64,000 nt of DNA from an uncultured Lachnospiraceae bacterium (GTDB lineage Bacteria; Bacillota; Clostridia; Lachnospirales; Lachnospiraceae). The position numbers were made by a program, and so were the translations under genes. Shown piece by piece: positions 18,618-24,877 of this stretch. Positions within the stretch are counted from its first letter, which is position 1. The number at the start of each line of letters is the position of its first letter. The notes beneath the pieces were generated by a model. It had not been told where the DNA came from. It made no database searches and saw only the letters and a list, made by a program, of their open reading frames with translations. The DNA is taken from the NCBI GenBank assembly GCA_950097145.1, contig CATNCF010000014.1:1-64000 (forward strand). Reading direction: 5' to 3'.

Positions 18618-19469
18618 ATGAGAGATATCACAAAATTACACCCGGAATTACAGGCGAAAGCGGCGCTTCTCAAAGAAGAATGCAAAAAACAGGGGATTTT
18701 TATCCAGTTCAGCGAATGCCTGCGGACAACGGCAGAACAGGACGCCCTGTATTCCCAGGGAAGAACCGCCCCAGGAACTATTGTCACCAACGCAAAAGGA
18801 AGTACATACAGTTCCCAGCACCAATGGGGGATTGCTGTCGACTTCTACCTGGATATGGACGTCAACGGCAACGGCACGAAAAAGGACGATGCTTTTAATA
18901 ATTCTACGGGCCTATTTGAACGCGCAGGCGCCATTGCCAAATCCATCGGCCTCGGCTGGGGCGGGGACTGGACCAGCATCAAAGACCGCCCGCACCTGTA
19001 TCTTCCACACTGGGGAAGCACCACCACAAAACTGAAACAGCTCTATGGAACACCAAATAAATTTATTGCTTCCTGGAACACTGGCAATTCCGCAGAACTG
19101 CCAGGAAGCAGCCAGAGTCCCTCCCGTCCGTCTGTTCCAAACTCCGGGAATCAATATACAAAAAAGCAGTTTATTCTTGACGTCCAGTCCTGCACGGGAT
19201 CTAAAACAGACGGAATTGCCGGAAAAGAAACCATTGGAAACACCATTACAATTTCTGCACAGAAAAACCGGAAACATCCCGTCGTCACCCCTGTGCAAAA
19301 ACGGCTGAACAGCTTAGGCTTTCCCTGCGGAACCCCGGACGGCATTGCCGGGCCAAAATTTACTGCGGCCGTTAACCGCTATCAGTCCACTATATTAAAA
19401 TACCGAAATCCCGACGGCGAGATCACTGCCCAAAAGAAAATGTGGAAATCCCTATTGGGAATACTTTAA
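18618..19469 (+). CDS. Endolysin: M15 L-alanyl-D-glutamate peptidase with peptidoglycan-binding tail
   Basis: This 283-residue lysin cuts the peptide stem of peptidoglycan to release phage. The catalytic domain (residues about 1-150) has the M15C zinc site: SQHQWGIAVD with H68 and D75, then D117 and H126 in WGGDW...RPH. A Ser/Pro/Asn linker (about 155-175) leads to a C-terminal region (about 178-283) with DGI.G..T repeats typical of wall-binding PG_binding_1 folds. No signal peptide is present, so export depends on the holin directly upstream. It is the last + strand phage gene. Confidence 0.9.
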   Translation: MRDITKLHPELQAKAALLKEECKKQGIFIQFSECLRTTAEQDALYSQGRTAPGTIVTNAKGSTYSSQHQWGIAVDFYLDMDVNGNGTKKDDAFNNSTGLFERAGAIAKSIGLGWGGDWTSIKDRPHLYLPHWGSTTTKLKQLYGTPNKFIASWNTGNSAELPGSSQSPSRPSVPNSGNQYTKKQFILDVQSCTGSKTDGIAGKETIGNTITISAQKNRKHPVVTPVQKRLNSLGFPCGTPDGIAGPKFTAAVNRYQSTILKYRNPDGEITAQKKMWKSLLGIL

Positions 19470-19477
19470 ATATCAGC

Positions 19478-19507
19478 CCCCCTGGCTCTGAACCCAAAGC
19501 CAGGGGG
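19478..19507 (+). terminator. Hairpin after the endolysin
   Basis: A perfect 10-bp GC-rich stem (19478-19487 with 19498-19507) starts 8 nt after the lysin stop. The following sequence ATAAAT lacks a clear T-tract, but position and stability suggest termination. Confidence 0.6.
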
Positions 19508-19573
19508 ATAAATCTGCATCATCCCTCCATCTAATATTCCAGCATAGCTGGGGTGGGGTAGTACTTTCAATTA

Positions 19574-19615
19574 CCATAATGATACAATTCATCACTTCTC
19601 ATTGTATCATTATGG
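19574..19615. terminator. Bidirectional terminator at the prophage edge
   Basis: A perfect 15-bp stem (19574-19588 with 19601-19615) has a 12-nt loop and is followed by TTCTTTCT on the + strand. The right arm overlaps the 3' end of the small - strand gene that follows. It separates converging transcripts. Confidence 0.65.
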
Positions 19616-19792
19616 TTCTTTCTGAGTTTCTCGATAAACCAAATCAATTCCTTTTCTTACAATATCGGTTTTGGACATATTGCTTCTTTCCATACAGAAT
19701 TTTAGCTTTTCTATATCATCATCAGACAAGCGAAAACTTTCTCTGTTGTTCTTTGGGGTGTCTGTCGGTCTACCCATTTTTTTCTTTTCCAC
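19610..19792 (-). CDS. Ribbon-helix-helix-like small regulator
   Basis: This 60-residue protein has a basic N-terminus (MGRPTD), a short strand (RESFRLS) and two helices (DDDIEKLKFCMER and SKTDIVRKGIDLVY). This is the pattern of CopG/Arc-type ribbon-helix-helix DNA-binding proteins. The GTG at 19792 has GGGAG upstream; the internal ATG at 19777 has no ribosome site. It is the second gene of a two-gene - strand unit whose promoter contains a perfect palindrome, consistent with autoregulation. It may be a phage or element regulator, or the antitoxin-like partner of the upstream gene. The last point is weak, because the partner does not look like a toxin. Confidence 0.65.
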   Translation of the reverse strand: MEKKKMGRPTDTPKNNRESFRLSDDDIEKLKFCMERSNMSKTDIVRKGIDLVYRETQKEP

Positions 19793-19861
19793 TTTACATC
19801 ACTCCCTACCAATAGTAATATAACTTTAAGAGATTGGGCAGTGGCAAGTCCGCCCTTTCTG

Positions 19862-20044
19862 CTATTCCTTTATTTCGAGATTTTCTGTAACAATTCCCAG
19901 TGCTTCAAGTTTTGCCTTGGTTGTCTTTAACTGGTAGTCAATTTCCTTGTCCTTATCTCCTGCCGCTTTGATTCTCTGTAAGTCAATGAACTTGTCCATC
20001 AAGTTTATTGCCTGCTCTTTTTCAGTCATTTCTAATACCTCCAT
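19862..20044 (-). CDS. Small helical protein of unknown function
   Basis: This 60-residue acidic, mostly helical protein (TEKEQAINLMDKFIDLQRIKAAGDKDKEIDYQLKTT split over two helices) is not recognised. The ATG at 20044 has AAAGGAG upstream. A second ATG at 20029, preceded by GGAGG, is also possible. It is the first gene of the unit with the ribbon-helix-helix protein, under the promoter at 20091-20119. Confidence 0.5.
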   Translation of the reverse strand: MEVLEMTEKEQAINLMDKFIDLQRIKAAGDKDKEIDYQLKTTKAKLEALGIVTENLEIKE

Positions 20045-20090
20045 GTGTTTTCTCCTTTCCGTTAAAATCTCGCCCCTCTAACTATAATCT

Positions 20091-20119
20091 ATTATAATTT
20101 ATGTCATGACAAAAATCAA
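20091..20119 (-). promoter_or_regulatory. Promoter with operator-like palindrome
   Basis: On the - strand: -35 TTGATT (20114-20119), 17-bp spacer, -10 TATAAT (20091-20096). The spacer contains the perfect palindrome TGTCATGACA (20102-20111), well placed for repression by the ribbon-helix-helix protein encoded downstream. Confidence 0.6.
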
Positions 20120-20134
20120 TAACTTTTATAAATA

Positions 20135-20157
20135 AAAGAGAGCATTTCTGCTCTCTT
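20135..20157 (-). terminator. Terminator of the transporter/kinase unit
   Basis: A 9-bp stem (20136-20144 with 20149-20157) with a 4-nt loop is followed on the - strand by TTATTTAT, downstream of the cytidylate-kinase-like gene. Confidence 0.65.
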
Positions 20158-20236
20158 AAACATTTTCCTTATACATCGTCCAACTGGATTTCCACCCATG
20201 CAGACTTATCTTGCCACTAAAATGATCAATTTTATC

Positions 20237-20830
20237 CTATTTCATCCGCTCCTGGATATAATTCTCCAGTACTTTCACTGTACCAGAGATTTTTAAAGGA
20301 CTGCTGTTAATACAAATATCATAATATCTGGAATCCCCCCACTTATGGTCAGAATGCCTGTTATGATACCTCTTTCTCTTAAAGTCATGGCGTTCCATCT
20401 TTCGCATTGCTTCCGAACGGCTCAGCACATATTTTTTCATGACACGTTCAATTTTACACTCCTTATTTCCATTGATAAAAATGGAAATCAATCCTTTCAC
20501 ATTGCGCAGTACGCTTTCCGAGCAACGGCCTACAATAACAAAAGACTCTCCTTCTTCCGCCTTTTTCCTGATAAAATCAAACTGCATCTCCGCTAGAATT
20601 TCCTCCATGGAACTGGAGTATTTGCCAATTTTTCTTGACAGCATGATATTCTTGGGTTTCTCATCATATTTCTCAAGAACTTCCACTTTGACATTCATTT
20701 CGCGGGCAATCTCATCAAGCATTCCCCTGTCATAAAATTTTAGACCTAAATCAGAAGCGATTTTTTCTGCAATTTCATGTCCCGCGCTGCCAAATTCCCG
20801 GCTGACTGTAATAATTGTCTGCTCGCTCAC
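20237..20830 (-). CDS. Cytidylate kinase-like family protein
   Basis: This 197-residue protein belongs to the cytidylate kinase-like group common in Clostridia. The N-terminal SREFGSAGHEIAEKIA carries the phosphate-binding loop, followed by LGLKFYDRGMLDEIA. A central FVIVGRC strand and an Arg/Lys-rich lid (RKMERHDFKRKRYH) follow. It probably phosphorylates a nucleotide or a related small molecule, but the substrate of this subgroup is not established and true Cmk lies elsewhere in such genomes. It lies 18 nt after the transporter gene and is probably co-transcribed with it. Confidence 0.75.
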   Translation of the reverse strand: MSEQTIITVSREFGSAGHEIAEKIASDLGLKFYDRGMLDEIAREMNVKVEVLEKYDEKPKNIMLSRKIGKYSSSMEEILAEMQFDFIRKKAEEGESFVIVGRCSESVLRNVKGLISIFINGNKECKIERVMKKYVLSRSEAMRKMERHDFKRKRYHNRHSDHKWGDSRYYDICINSSPLKISGTVKVLENYIQERMK

Positions 20831-20848
20831 ATTATACCTCCATTCTTT

Positions 20849-22216
20849 TTAACAATACCGTGCAAAAATAAACAACATAGAAACCAGAATTACAATAATC
20901 GTAGCCGGCACCGCCGCCTTACAATATTTTCCCCATCCTACGATATGGCCATTTTTCGCTGCAACGGAAATTCCCACTACATTTGCAGACGCGCCAATCG
21001 GCGTTGCACTGCCTCCGATATCAGTTCCCATAGAAAGCGCCCATGTAAGTGTGGCTAAATCCACGCCCTGTGCTGCAGCAAGGCTCTTAATAACGGGAAC
21101 CATAGTAGCTGCAAATGGAATATTGTCAACAAGCGCGCTTGCCACTGCTGACAGCCAAATAATAATCGCCACCATAAGATACAGATTATCTCCGCTGATC
21201 TCTCCAATAAAACCAGCGATCATTTCCAAAATACTGGTCTGTTCCAGACCTCCTACCACCATAAAGAGCCCGATAAAGAACAAGAGGGTTTTATAGTCTA
21301 CTTTTTTTAGAAGCTGTAATGCAAACTTTCCTGATGTCAATAAGGTAATGGCTGCAATAAAAGTTCCAATAAATGCAACCGTCAGTCCTGTATACTCGTG
21401 TGTCACCAGCATCACTACGGCGCAGGCAAAAATCACGCTGCTGATTGCAAAATCTTTCTTGCTTAAAATAGCTTCCCTGGGCGTAGGCATTTTAGATAAA
21501 TCAACTCTTTCACCATTCTTGCTGCTTAATTCTTTGCGGAATACGAAAAAGAAATATACAATCACAAGAACCAGGCTGATTCCTGCCATAATCCCTGTAT
21601 TTGTAATAAACTCACTAAAAGAATACCCTAAAGACGTTCCAATAATAATGTTTGGCGGATCTCCGCACATGGTAGCAGAACCACCCAGGTTTGCACAGAA
21701 TATCTCTGACAATATCATCGGTACCGGATTAAATTTCAACAGTTTCGCAAGCTCAATCGTCACTGCAACCAAGAACAAAATAACCGTAATACTGTCAATA
21801 AACATCGCCAGACCTGCTGACATCACCATAAACGCTATAAATAAAGGAATCGTCTTATAATTTACAAGCTTTGCAAGCAGCATACAAAGCCAGCGGAAGA
21901 AACCTGCCTTTGCCATGCCTTCCACCATAATCATCATACCTGCAATGAAAATAATCGTTGCCCAGTTTATCCCAGCCGTACTCTCCTCTGCACTGCCTGC
22001 AGAATACCAAAATCCTAATGTAACAATGCTCTTTAAATTCAATGTTTCCATAATTGCCTCAGTATCCTTCATAATTACTCCGAATACCCCAGCAATCGTC
22101 AAAACTCCGCATCCTAGTGTAACATAATGCCTCTCAATCTTATCTAACACAATAAGTACAAACATAACAATAAAAATTGCTACTGCAAAAATTTGTGCCG
22201 CTGTCAAGCGAATCAT
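20849..22216 (-). CDS. SLC13/ArsB-type anion or Na+-coupled transporter
   Basis: This 455-residue membrane protein has about 11-12 hydrophobic segments. Features of the ion transporter superfamily are MFIDSITVILFL, CANLGGSATMCGDPPNIIIG, and a second half repeat around SALVDNIPFAATMVP and TDIGGSATPIGASANVVG. The two half repeats with the GGSAT and DNIP/DSIT motifs form the substrate site in this fold. The substrate could be a carboxylate, sulfate or arsenite, or Na+/H+ as in NhaD. The ATG at 22216 has GGAG directly against it, so TTG at 22207 may be the true start. A 280-nt leader precedes it. Confidence 0.8.
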   Translation of the reverse strand: MIRLTAAQIFAVAIFIVMFVLIVLDKIERHYVTLGCGVLTIAGVFGVIMKDTEAIMETLNLKSIVTLGFWYSAGSAEESTAGINWATIIFIAGMMIMVEGMAKAGFFRWLCMLLAKLVNYKTIPLFIAFMVMSAGLAMFIDSITVILFLVAVTIELAKLLKFNPVPMILSEIFCANLGGSATMCGDPPNIIIGTSLGYSFSEFITNTGIMAGISLVLVIVYFFFVFRKELSSKNGERVDLSKMPTPREAILSKKDFAISSVIFACAVVMLVTHEYTGLTVAFIGTFIAAITLLTSGKFALQLLKKVDYKTLLFFIGLFMVVGGLEQTSILEMIAGFIGEISGDNLYLMVAIIIWLSAVASALVDNIPFAATMVPVIKSLAAAQGVDLATLTWALSMGTDIGGSATPIGASANVVGISVAAKNGHIVGWGKYCKAAVPATIIVILVSMLFIFARYC

Positions 22217-22289
22217 CTCCTAACATAATTTTTCATTTTGTATTATTTATATCATATCTGCGTTCCGCAGGAACCCTGAATAAATTTAT

Positions 22290-22495
22290 GTAAAACAGCA
22301 GAAAATGCTGCATAATAATGATTATAACCCCATAACAGCCAGCTCTGCATATTCACAAAGATGTCTGCACCCAATAAAAGTCCCAAAAACCCATACCTTC
22401 GTAAAGTTTTTAGGACCACAATAGCAGGAAAAAACATTCAATGCCTCATAAAAATCACTGAAACCTGCCTTCTATGCTGTTTTTGTACATCGCCG
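22290..22495 (-). ncRNA. Candidate structured RNA of about 200 nt, rod-like (6S-type architecture)
   Basis: A good promoter (22502-22530) starts transcription near 22495, but the next protein start is about 280 nt away. The RNA ends can pair: bases 22490-22487 with 22288-22291, and nine consecutive bases 22483-22475 with 22292-22300. Inside are short stems (22437-22434 with 22361-22364; 22427-22424 with 22365-22368) and an apical 9-bp hairpin (22414-22406 with 22382-22390). A closing stem, open middle and long apical arm resemble 6S RNA, but it could be another leader RNA for the transporter gene. A 61-codon frame overlaps it (22252-22437) and resembles no known protein. Confidence 0.4.
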
Positions 22496-22530
22496 TGGTC
22501 AATTATACCACGTTTTATAATAAACTGCAA
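22494..22530 (-). promoter_or_regulatory. Promoter with dyad overlapping the -10 box
   Basis: On the - strand: -35 TTGCAG (22525-22530), 17-bp spacer, -10 TATAAT (22502-22507). An inverted repeat CGTGGT/ACCACG (22494-22499 and 22507-22512) overlaps and flanks the -10, suggesting an operator or an initially transcribed hairpin. It serves the candidate RNA and/or the SLC13-type gene. Confidence 0.6.
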
Positions 22531-22663
22531 TATATCATTCTTATTCTTTCTAAACTAATATGTCATATTTTTTCTTAATCTAAAGCAAGCGTACAGCCGC
22601 TCTGCCCTCCTTTATTCCGCAGCACAGAAAAAAACTGAAAAATATGAACTAACTTTGCTTTTC

Positions 22664-24010
22664 TTATATCTGTATCTTTGTTTTTCTTTTCATCGCGCCG
22701 CTTTTTAGATAAACAAGCCCTGCCAAGTCTGCCAAAAACCATCCAATCGGTATGGACCACCAGATCCCAGGCACCCCCACAGCCGGAATGGAAGACAAGA
22801 GATAAGCCAGTCCAACGCGGGTTCCCAGAGAAATAACCGTAAGAACCACAGACATTCCCGGGGTCCCCAGTGCACGGTACAAGCCGTACAGCAGAAACAG
22901 ACACCCAATTCCACAGTAAAAAGCCCCTTCAATATGCAGATACCGGATTCCCTCCCTGATAATTTCTGTCTCCCCCCTATCCACAAACAATTCCATCAAT
23001 GGACGTGCAAAGATCCACACACCTGCTGATAAAATGATACAGAACATCATAGACGCCATCACCGCACCCTTAAGTCCCTCACGGATGCGCTCCTGTTTCT
23101 TTGCCCCATAATTCTGGGCGATAAAGGTAGAAAAAGCATTTCCGAAATCCTGTACCGGCATATAGGCAAAGGCGTCTATTTTTACCGCCGCTGCAAAAGA
23201 CGCCATCACCACTGTTCCAAAGCTGTTTACCAGTCCCTGTACCATAAGGATCCCAAGATTCATCACAGACTGCTGCACACAAGTCAGGATAGAAAATCCA
23301 GCTATTTCCTTCATACAGGACCACCGCACTTTAAGATCCCTGAAAATTCCTGAAAACTGCGGACAAACGGCCAGTGTATATCCAGCAATCCCCAAGCCCG
23401 AGACATACTGGGAAACCACAGTTGCAAAAGCCGCCCCCATGACACCCCATTTAAGTCCTAATACGAACCACAAATCTAAAATAATATTTAATGCCGCAGA
23501 AACTGCCAGGAACACAAGAGGAATCACAGAATTCCCCACAGCCCGCAGAAAAGATGCAAAATAATTATACAGAAATGTTGCTGCAATTCCGCAGAAAATC
23601 ACAGCCAAATATCCGCGCATAAGGTTCCACACTTCTGCCGGAACCTGAAGAAATATCCGTATTCCATCCAGGCAGGCAAAAGCCAGCAGATTTAATAAAA
23701 TAGTAATCCCTGCAATCAACACAAAAGAGGCGCAGATACTTTCCTTTAATCCTCCTTCGTCCCGCTTCCCGAACCGGATAGAAAATACTGCCCCGCTTCC
23801 CATGCACAGCCCAAGCAAAATTGAAGTCAAAAAAGTCATCAGCGTAAAGGACGACCCCACAGCCGCAAGGGCATGACTGCCGAGAAACTTTCCCACAATC
23901 AGCGTATCTGCCACATTATAACATTGCTGCAGTAAATTTCCCAAAATCATGGGAAATGCAAACAGCAGCATAGACCTCATAACCGGCCCTTTTGTTAGAT
24001 CTTTATTCAT
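22664..24010 (-). CDS. MATE family efflux transporter
   Basis: This 448-residue, 12-helix pump of the multidrug and toxic compound extrusion family is probably Na+ or H+ driven. The N-terminal half has GPVMRSMLLFAFPMILGNLLQQ and the family-typical YNVADTLIVGKFLG. The second half repeats the pattern around FSILTCVQQSVMNLG and QDFGNAFSTFIAQNYGA. Length is normal. It starts 21 nt after the HAD phosphatase and is the last gene of the long tellurite-type stress operon, so it may extrude stress-linked compounds; the substrate is unknown. Confidence 0.88.
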   Translation of the reverse strand: MNKDLTKGPVMRSMLLFAFPMILGNLLQQCYNVADTLIVGKFLGSHALAAVGSSFTLMTFLTSILLGLCMGSGAVFSIRFGKRDEGGLKESICASFVLIAGITILLNLLAFACLDGIRIFLQVPAEVWNLMRGYLAVIFCGIAATFLYNYFASFLRAVGNSVIPLVFLAVSAALNIILDLWFVLGLKWGVMGAAFATVVSQYVSGLGIAGYTLAVCPQFSGIFRDLKVRWSCMKEIAGFSILTCVQQSVMNLGILMVQGLVNSFGTVVMASFAAAVKIDAFAYMPVQDFGNAFSTFIAQNYGAKKQERIREGLKGAVMASMMFCIILSAGVWIFARPLMELFVDRGETEIIREGIRYLHIEGAFYCGIGCLFLLYGLYRALGTPGMSVVLTVISLGTRVGLAYLLSSIPAVGVPGIWWSIPIGWFLADLAGLVYLKSGAMKRKTKIQI

Positions 24011-24030
24011 CTCAGTTTTTCTCCAATATA

Positions 24031-24807
24031 TCAGTCAATGTTCAAACTTCCAATTACCTGCTCCAATACAAACTCCGAAAACACCTGCTCTTCCTTCCCC
24101 ACCGCCACGTTCTCCGACAGTCTGTGGGTACGTTTCAGAGATTCCGGGGCAAAGGCCAAGCCTGCAGATTCCAGCATAGGAATATCAAATTCACTGTCTC
24201 CCGCCGCAAGCACCAGCTCGGCTGATTCGCCTGCCCGGCGCAGACTCTCTAATAAACGCCTTGCTGCCTGCCCCTTATTCAGCCTGCGGGGCACAACATA
24301 TACTTTTACTCCATTCTGGTAAATTCCCACAAGCTTTGTATCCAGCCGTTCTCTCAAATATTCTGCAGATTCCCGGGGCGCGCTGCTTTTGGTGAATAGA
24401 AACAGATCCCGGATATTACGCACCTCAAAACTGCGGTTTTCATCCTGCTCCATAAGAAGCTGTGCGTTCTCCATCACATCCCGGCTGTCCCCAATCAATG
24501 CCAGAGATTCCTGATACCATTCTTCCACTTCCTTTCCTTCCTTTAACAGCACGCCTCCATTACAGACTAGGGCATAGACCGGCGTCTCAATCTTTAAATC
24601 TATTCTGCCATACTGTTCCTGGGTCCGGGTAGTGACAGGGATAAAAAGCGTCTTTTGCCTTACCTGTTTCAACAATTCCCAAGTTTTTTCCGTAACAAAA
24701 GATACTTCCCTCCCCTGATAAATTTCCACACAAATTTTTTCCTGCCCAAGGGGATGATGATAAGAATAAATCAGGGTATTATCCAAATCTGTAAAAAATA
24801 CTGTCAT
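24031..24807 (-). CDS. HAD superfamily phosphatase (Cof/sucrose-phosphatase-like)
   Basis: This 258-residue phosphohydrolase has the nucleophile motif TDLDNTL (D7 and D9), a threonine in TTRTQEQY as motif II, a Lys in NKGQAARRL, and the acidic GDSEFDIPML motif near the C-terminus. The start at 24807 follows GGAGG and keeps D7 at the usual place; a longer frame upstream lacks a ribosome site. The cap type suggests a small sugar-phosphate-like substrate. HAD phosphatases recur in tellurite-type stress loci, which fits its place between the calcium ATPase and the MATE pump. A hairpin in the preceding gap may reduce read-through. Confidence 0.82.
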   Translation of the reverse strand: MTVFFTDLDNTLIYSYHHPLGQEKICVEIYQGREVSFVTEKTWELLKQVRQKTLFIPVTTRTQEQYGRIDLKIETPVYALVCNGGVLLKEGKEVEEWYQESLALIGDSRDVMENAQLLMEQDENRSFEVRNIRDLFLFTKSSAPRESAEYLRERLDTKLVGIYQNGVKVYVVPRRLNKGQAARRLLESLRRAGESAELVLAAGDSEFDIPMLESAGLAFAPESLKRTHRLSENVAVGKEEQVFSEFVLEQVIGSLNID

Positions 24808-24826
24808 ACGTTCCTCCATAAAGAAA

Positions 24827-24850
24827 CCAGGTCCCCAAAAAGGAACCTGG
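24827..24850 (-). terminator. Hairpin between calcium ATPase and HAD genes
   Basis: Arms CCAGGT and ACCTGG, extended by GC pairs (24827-24850), are followed on the - strand by TTTCTTT. It is a likely partial terminator inside the operon. Confidence 0.55.
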
Positions 24851-24877
24851 CACACAAAGGCTGAAAACTGCTCTTTC

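Noticed and set aside
22252-22437. 61-codon - strand frame downstream of the promoter at 22.5 kb
   Set aside because: It resembles no known protein, has only a weak ribosome site, and overlaps the stems of the candidate structured RNA. Kept as a possible leader peptide only.
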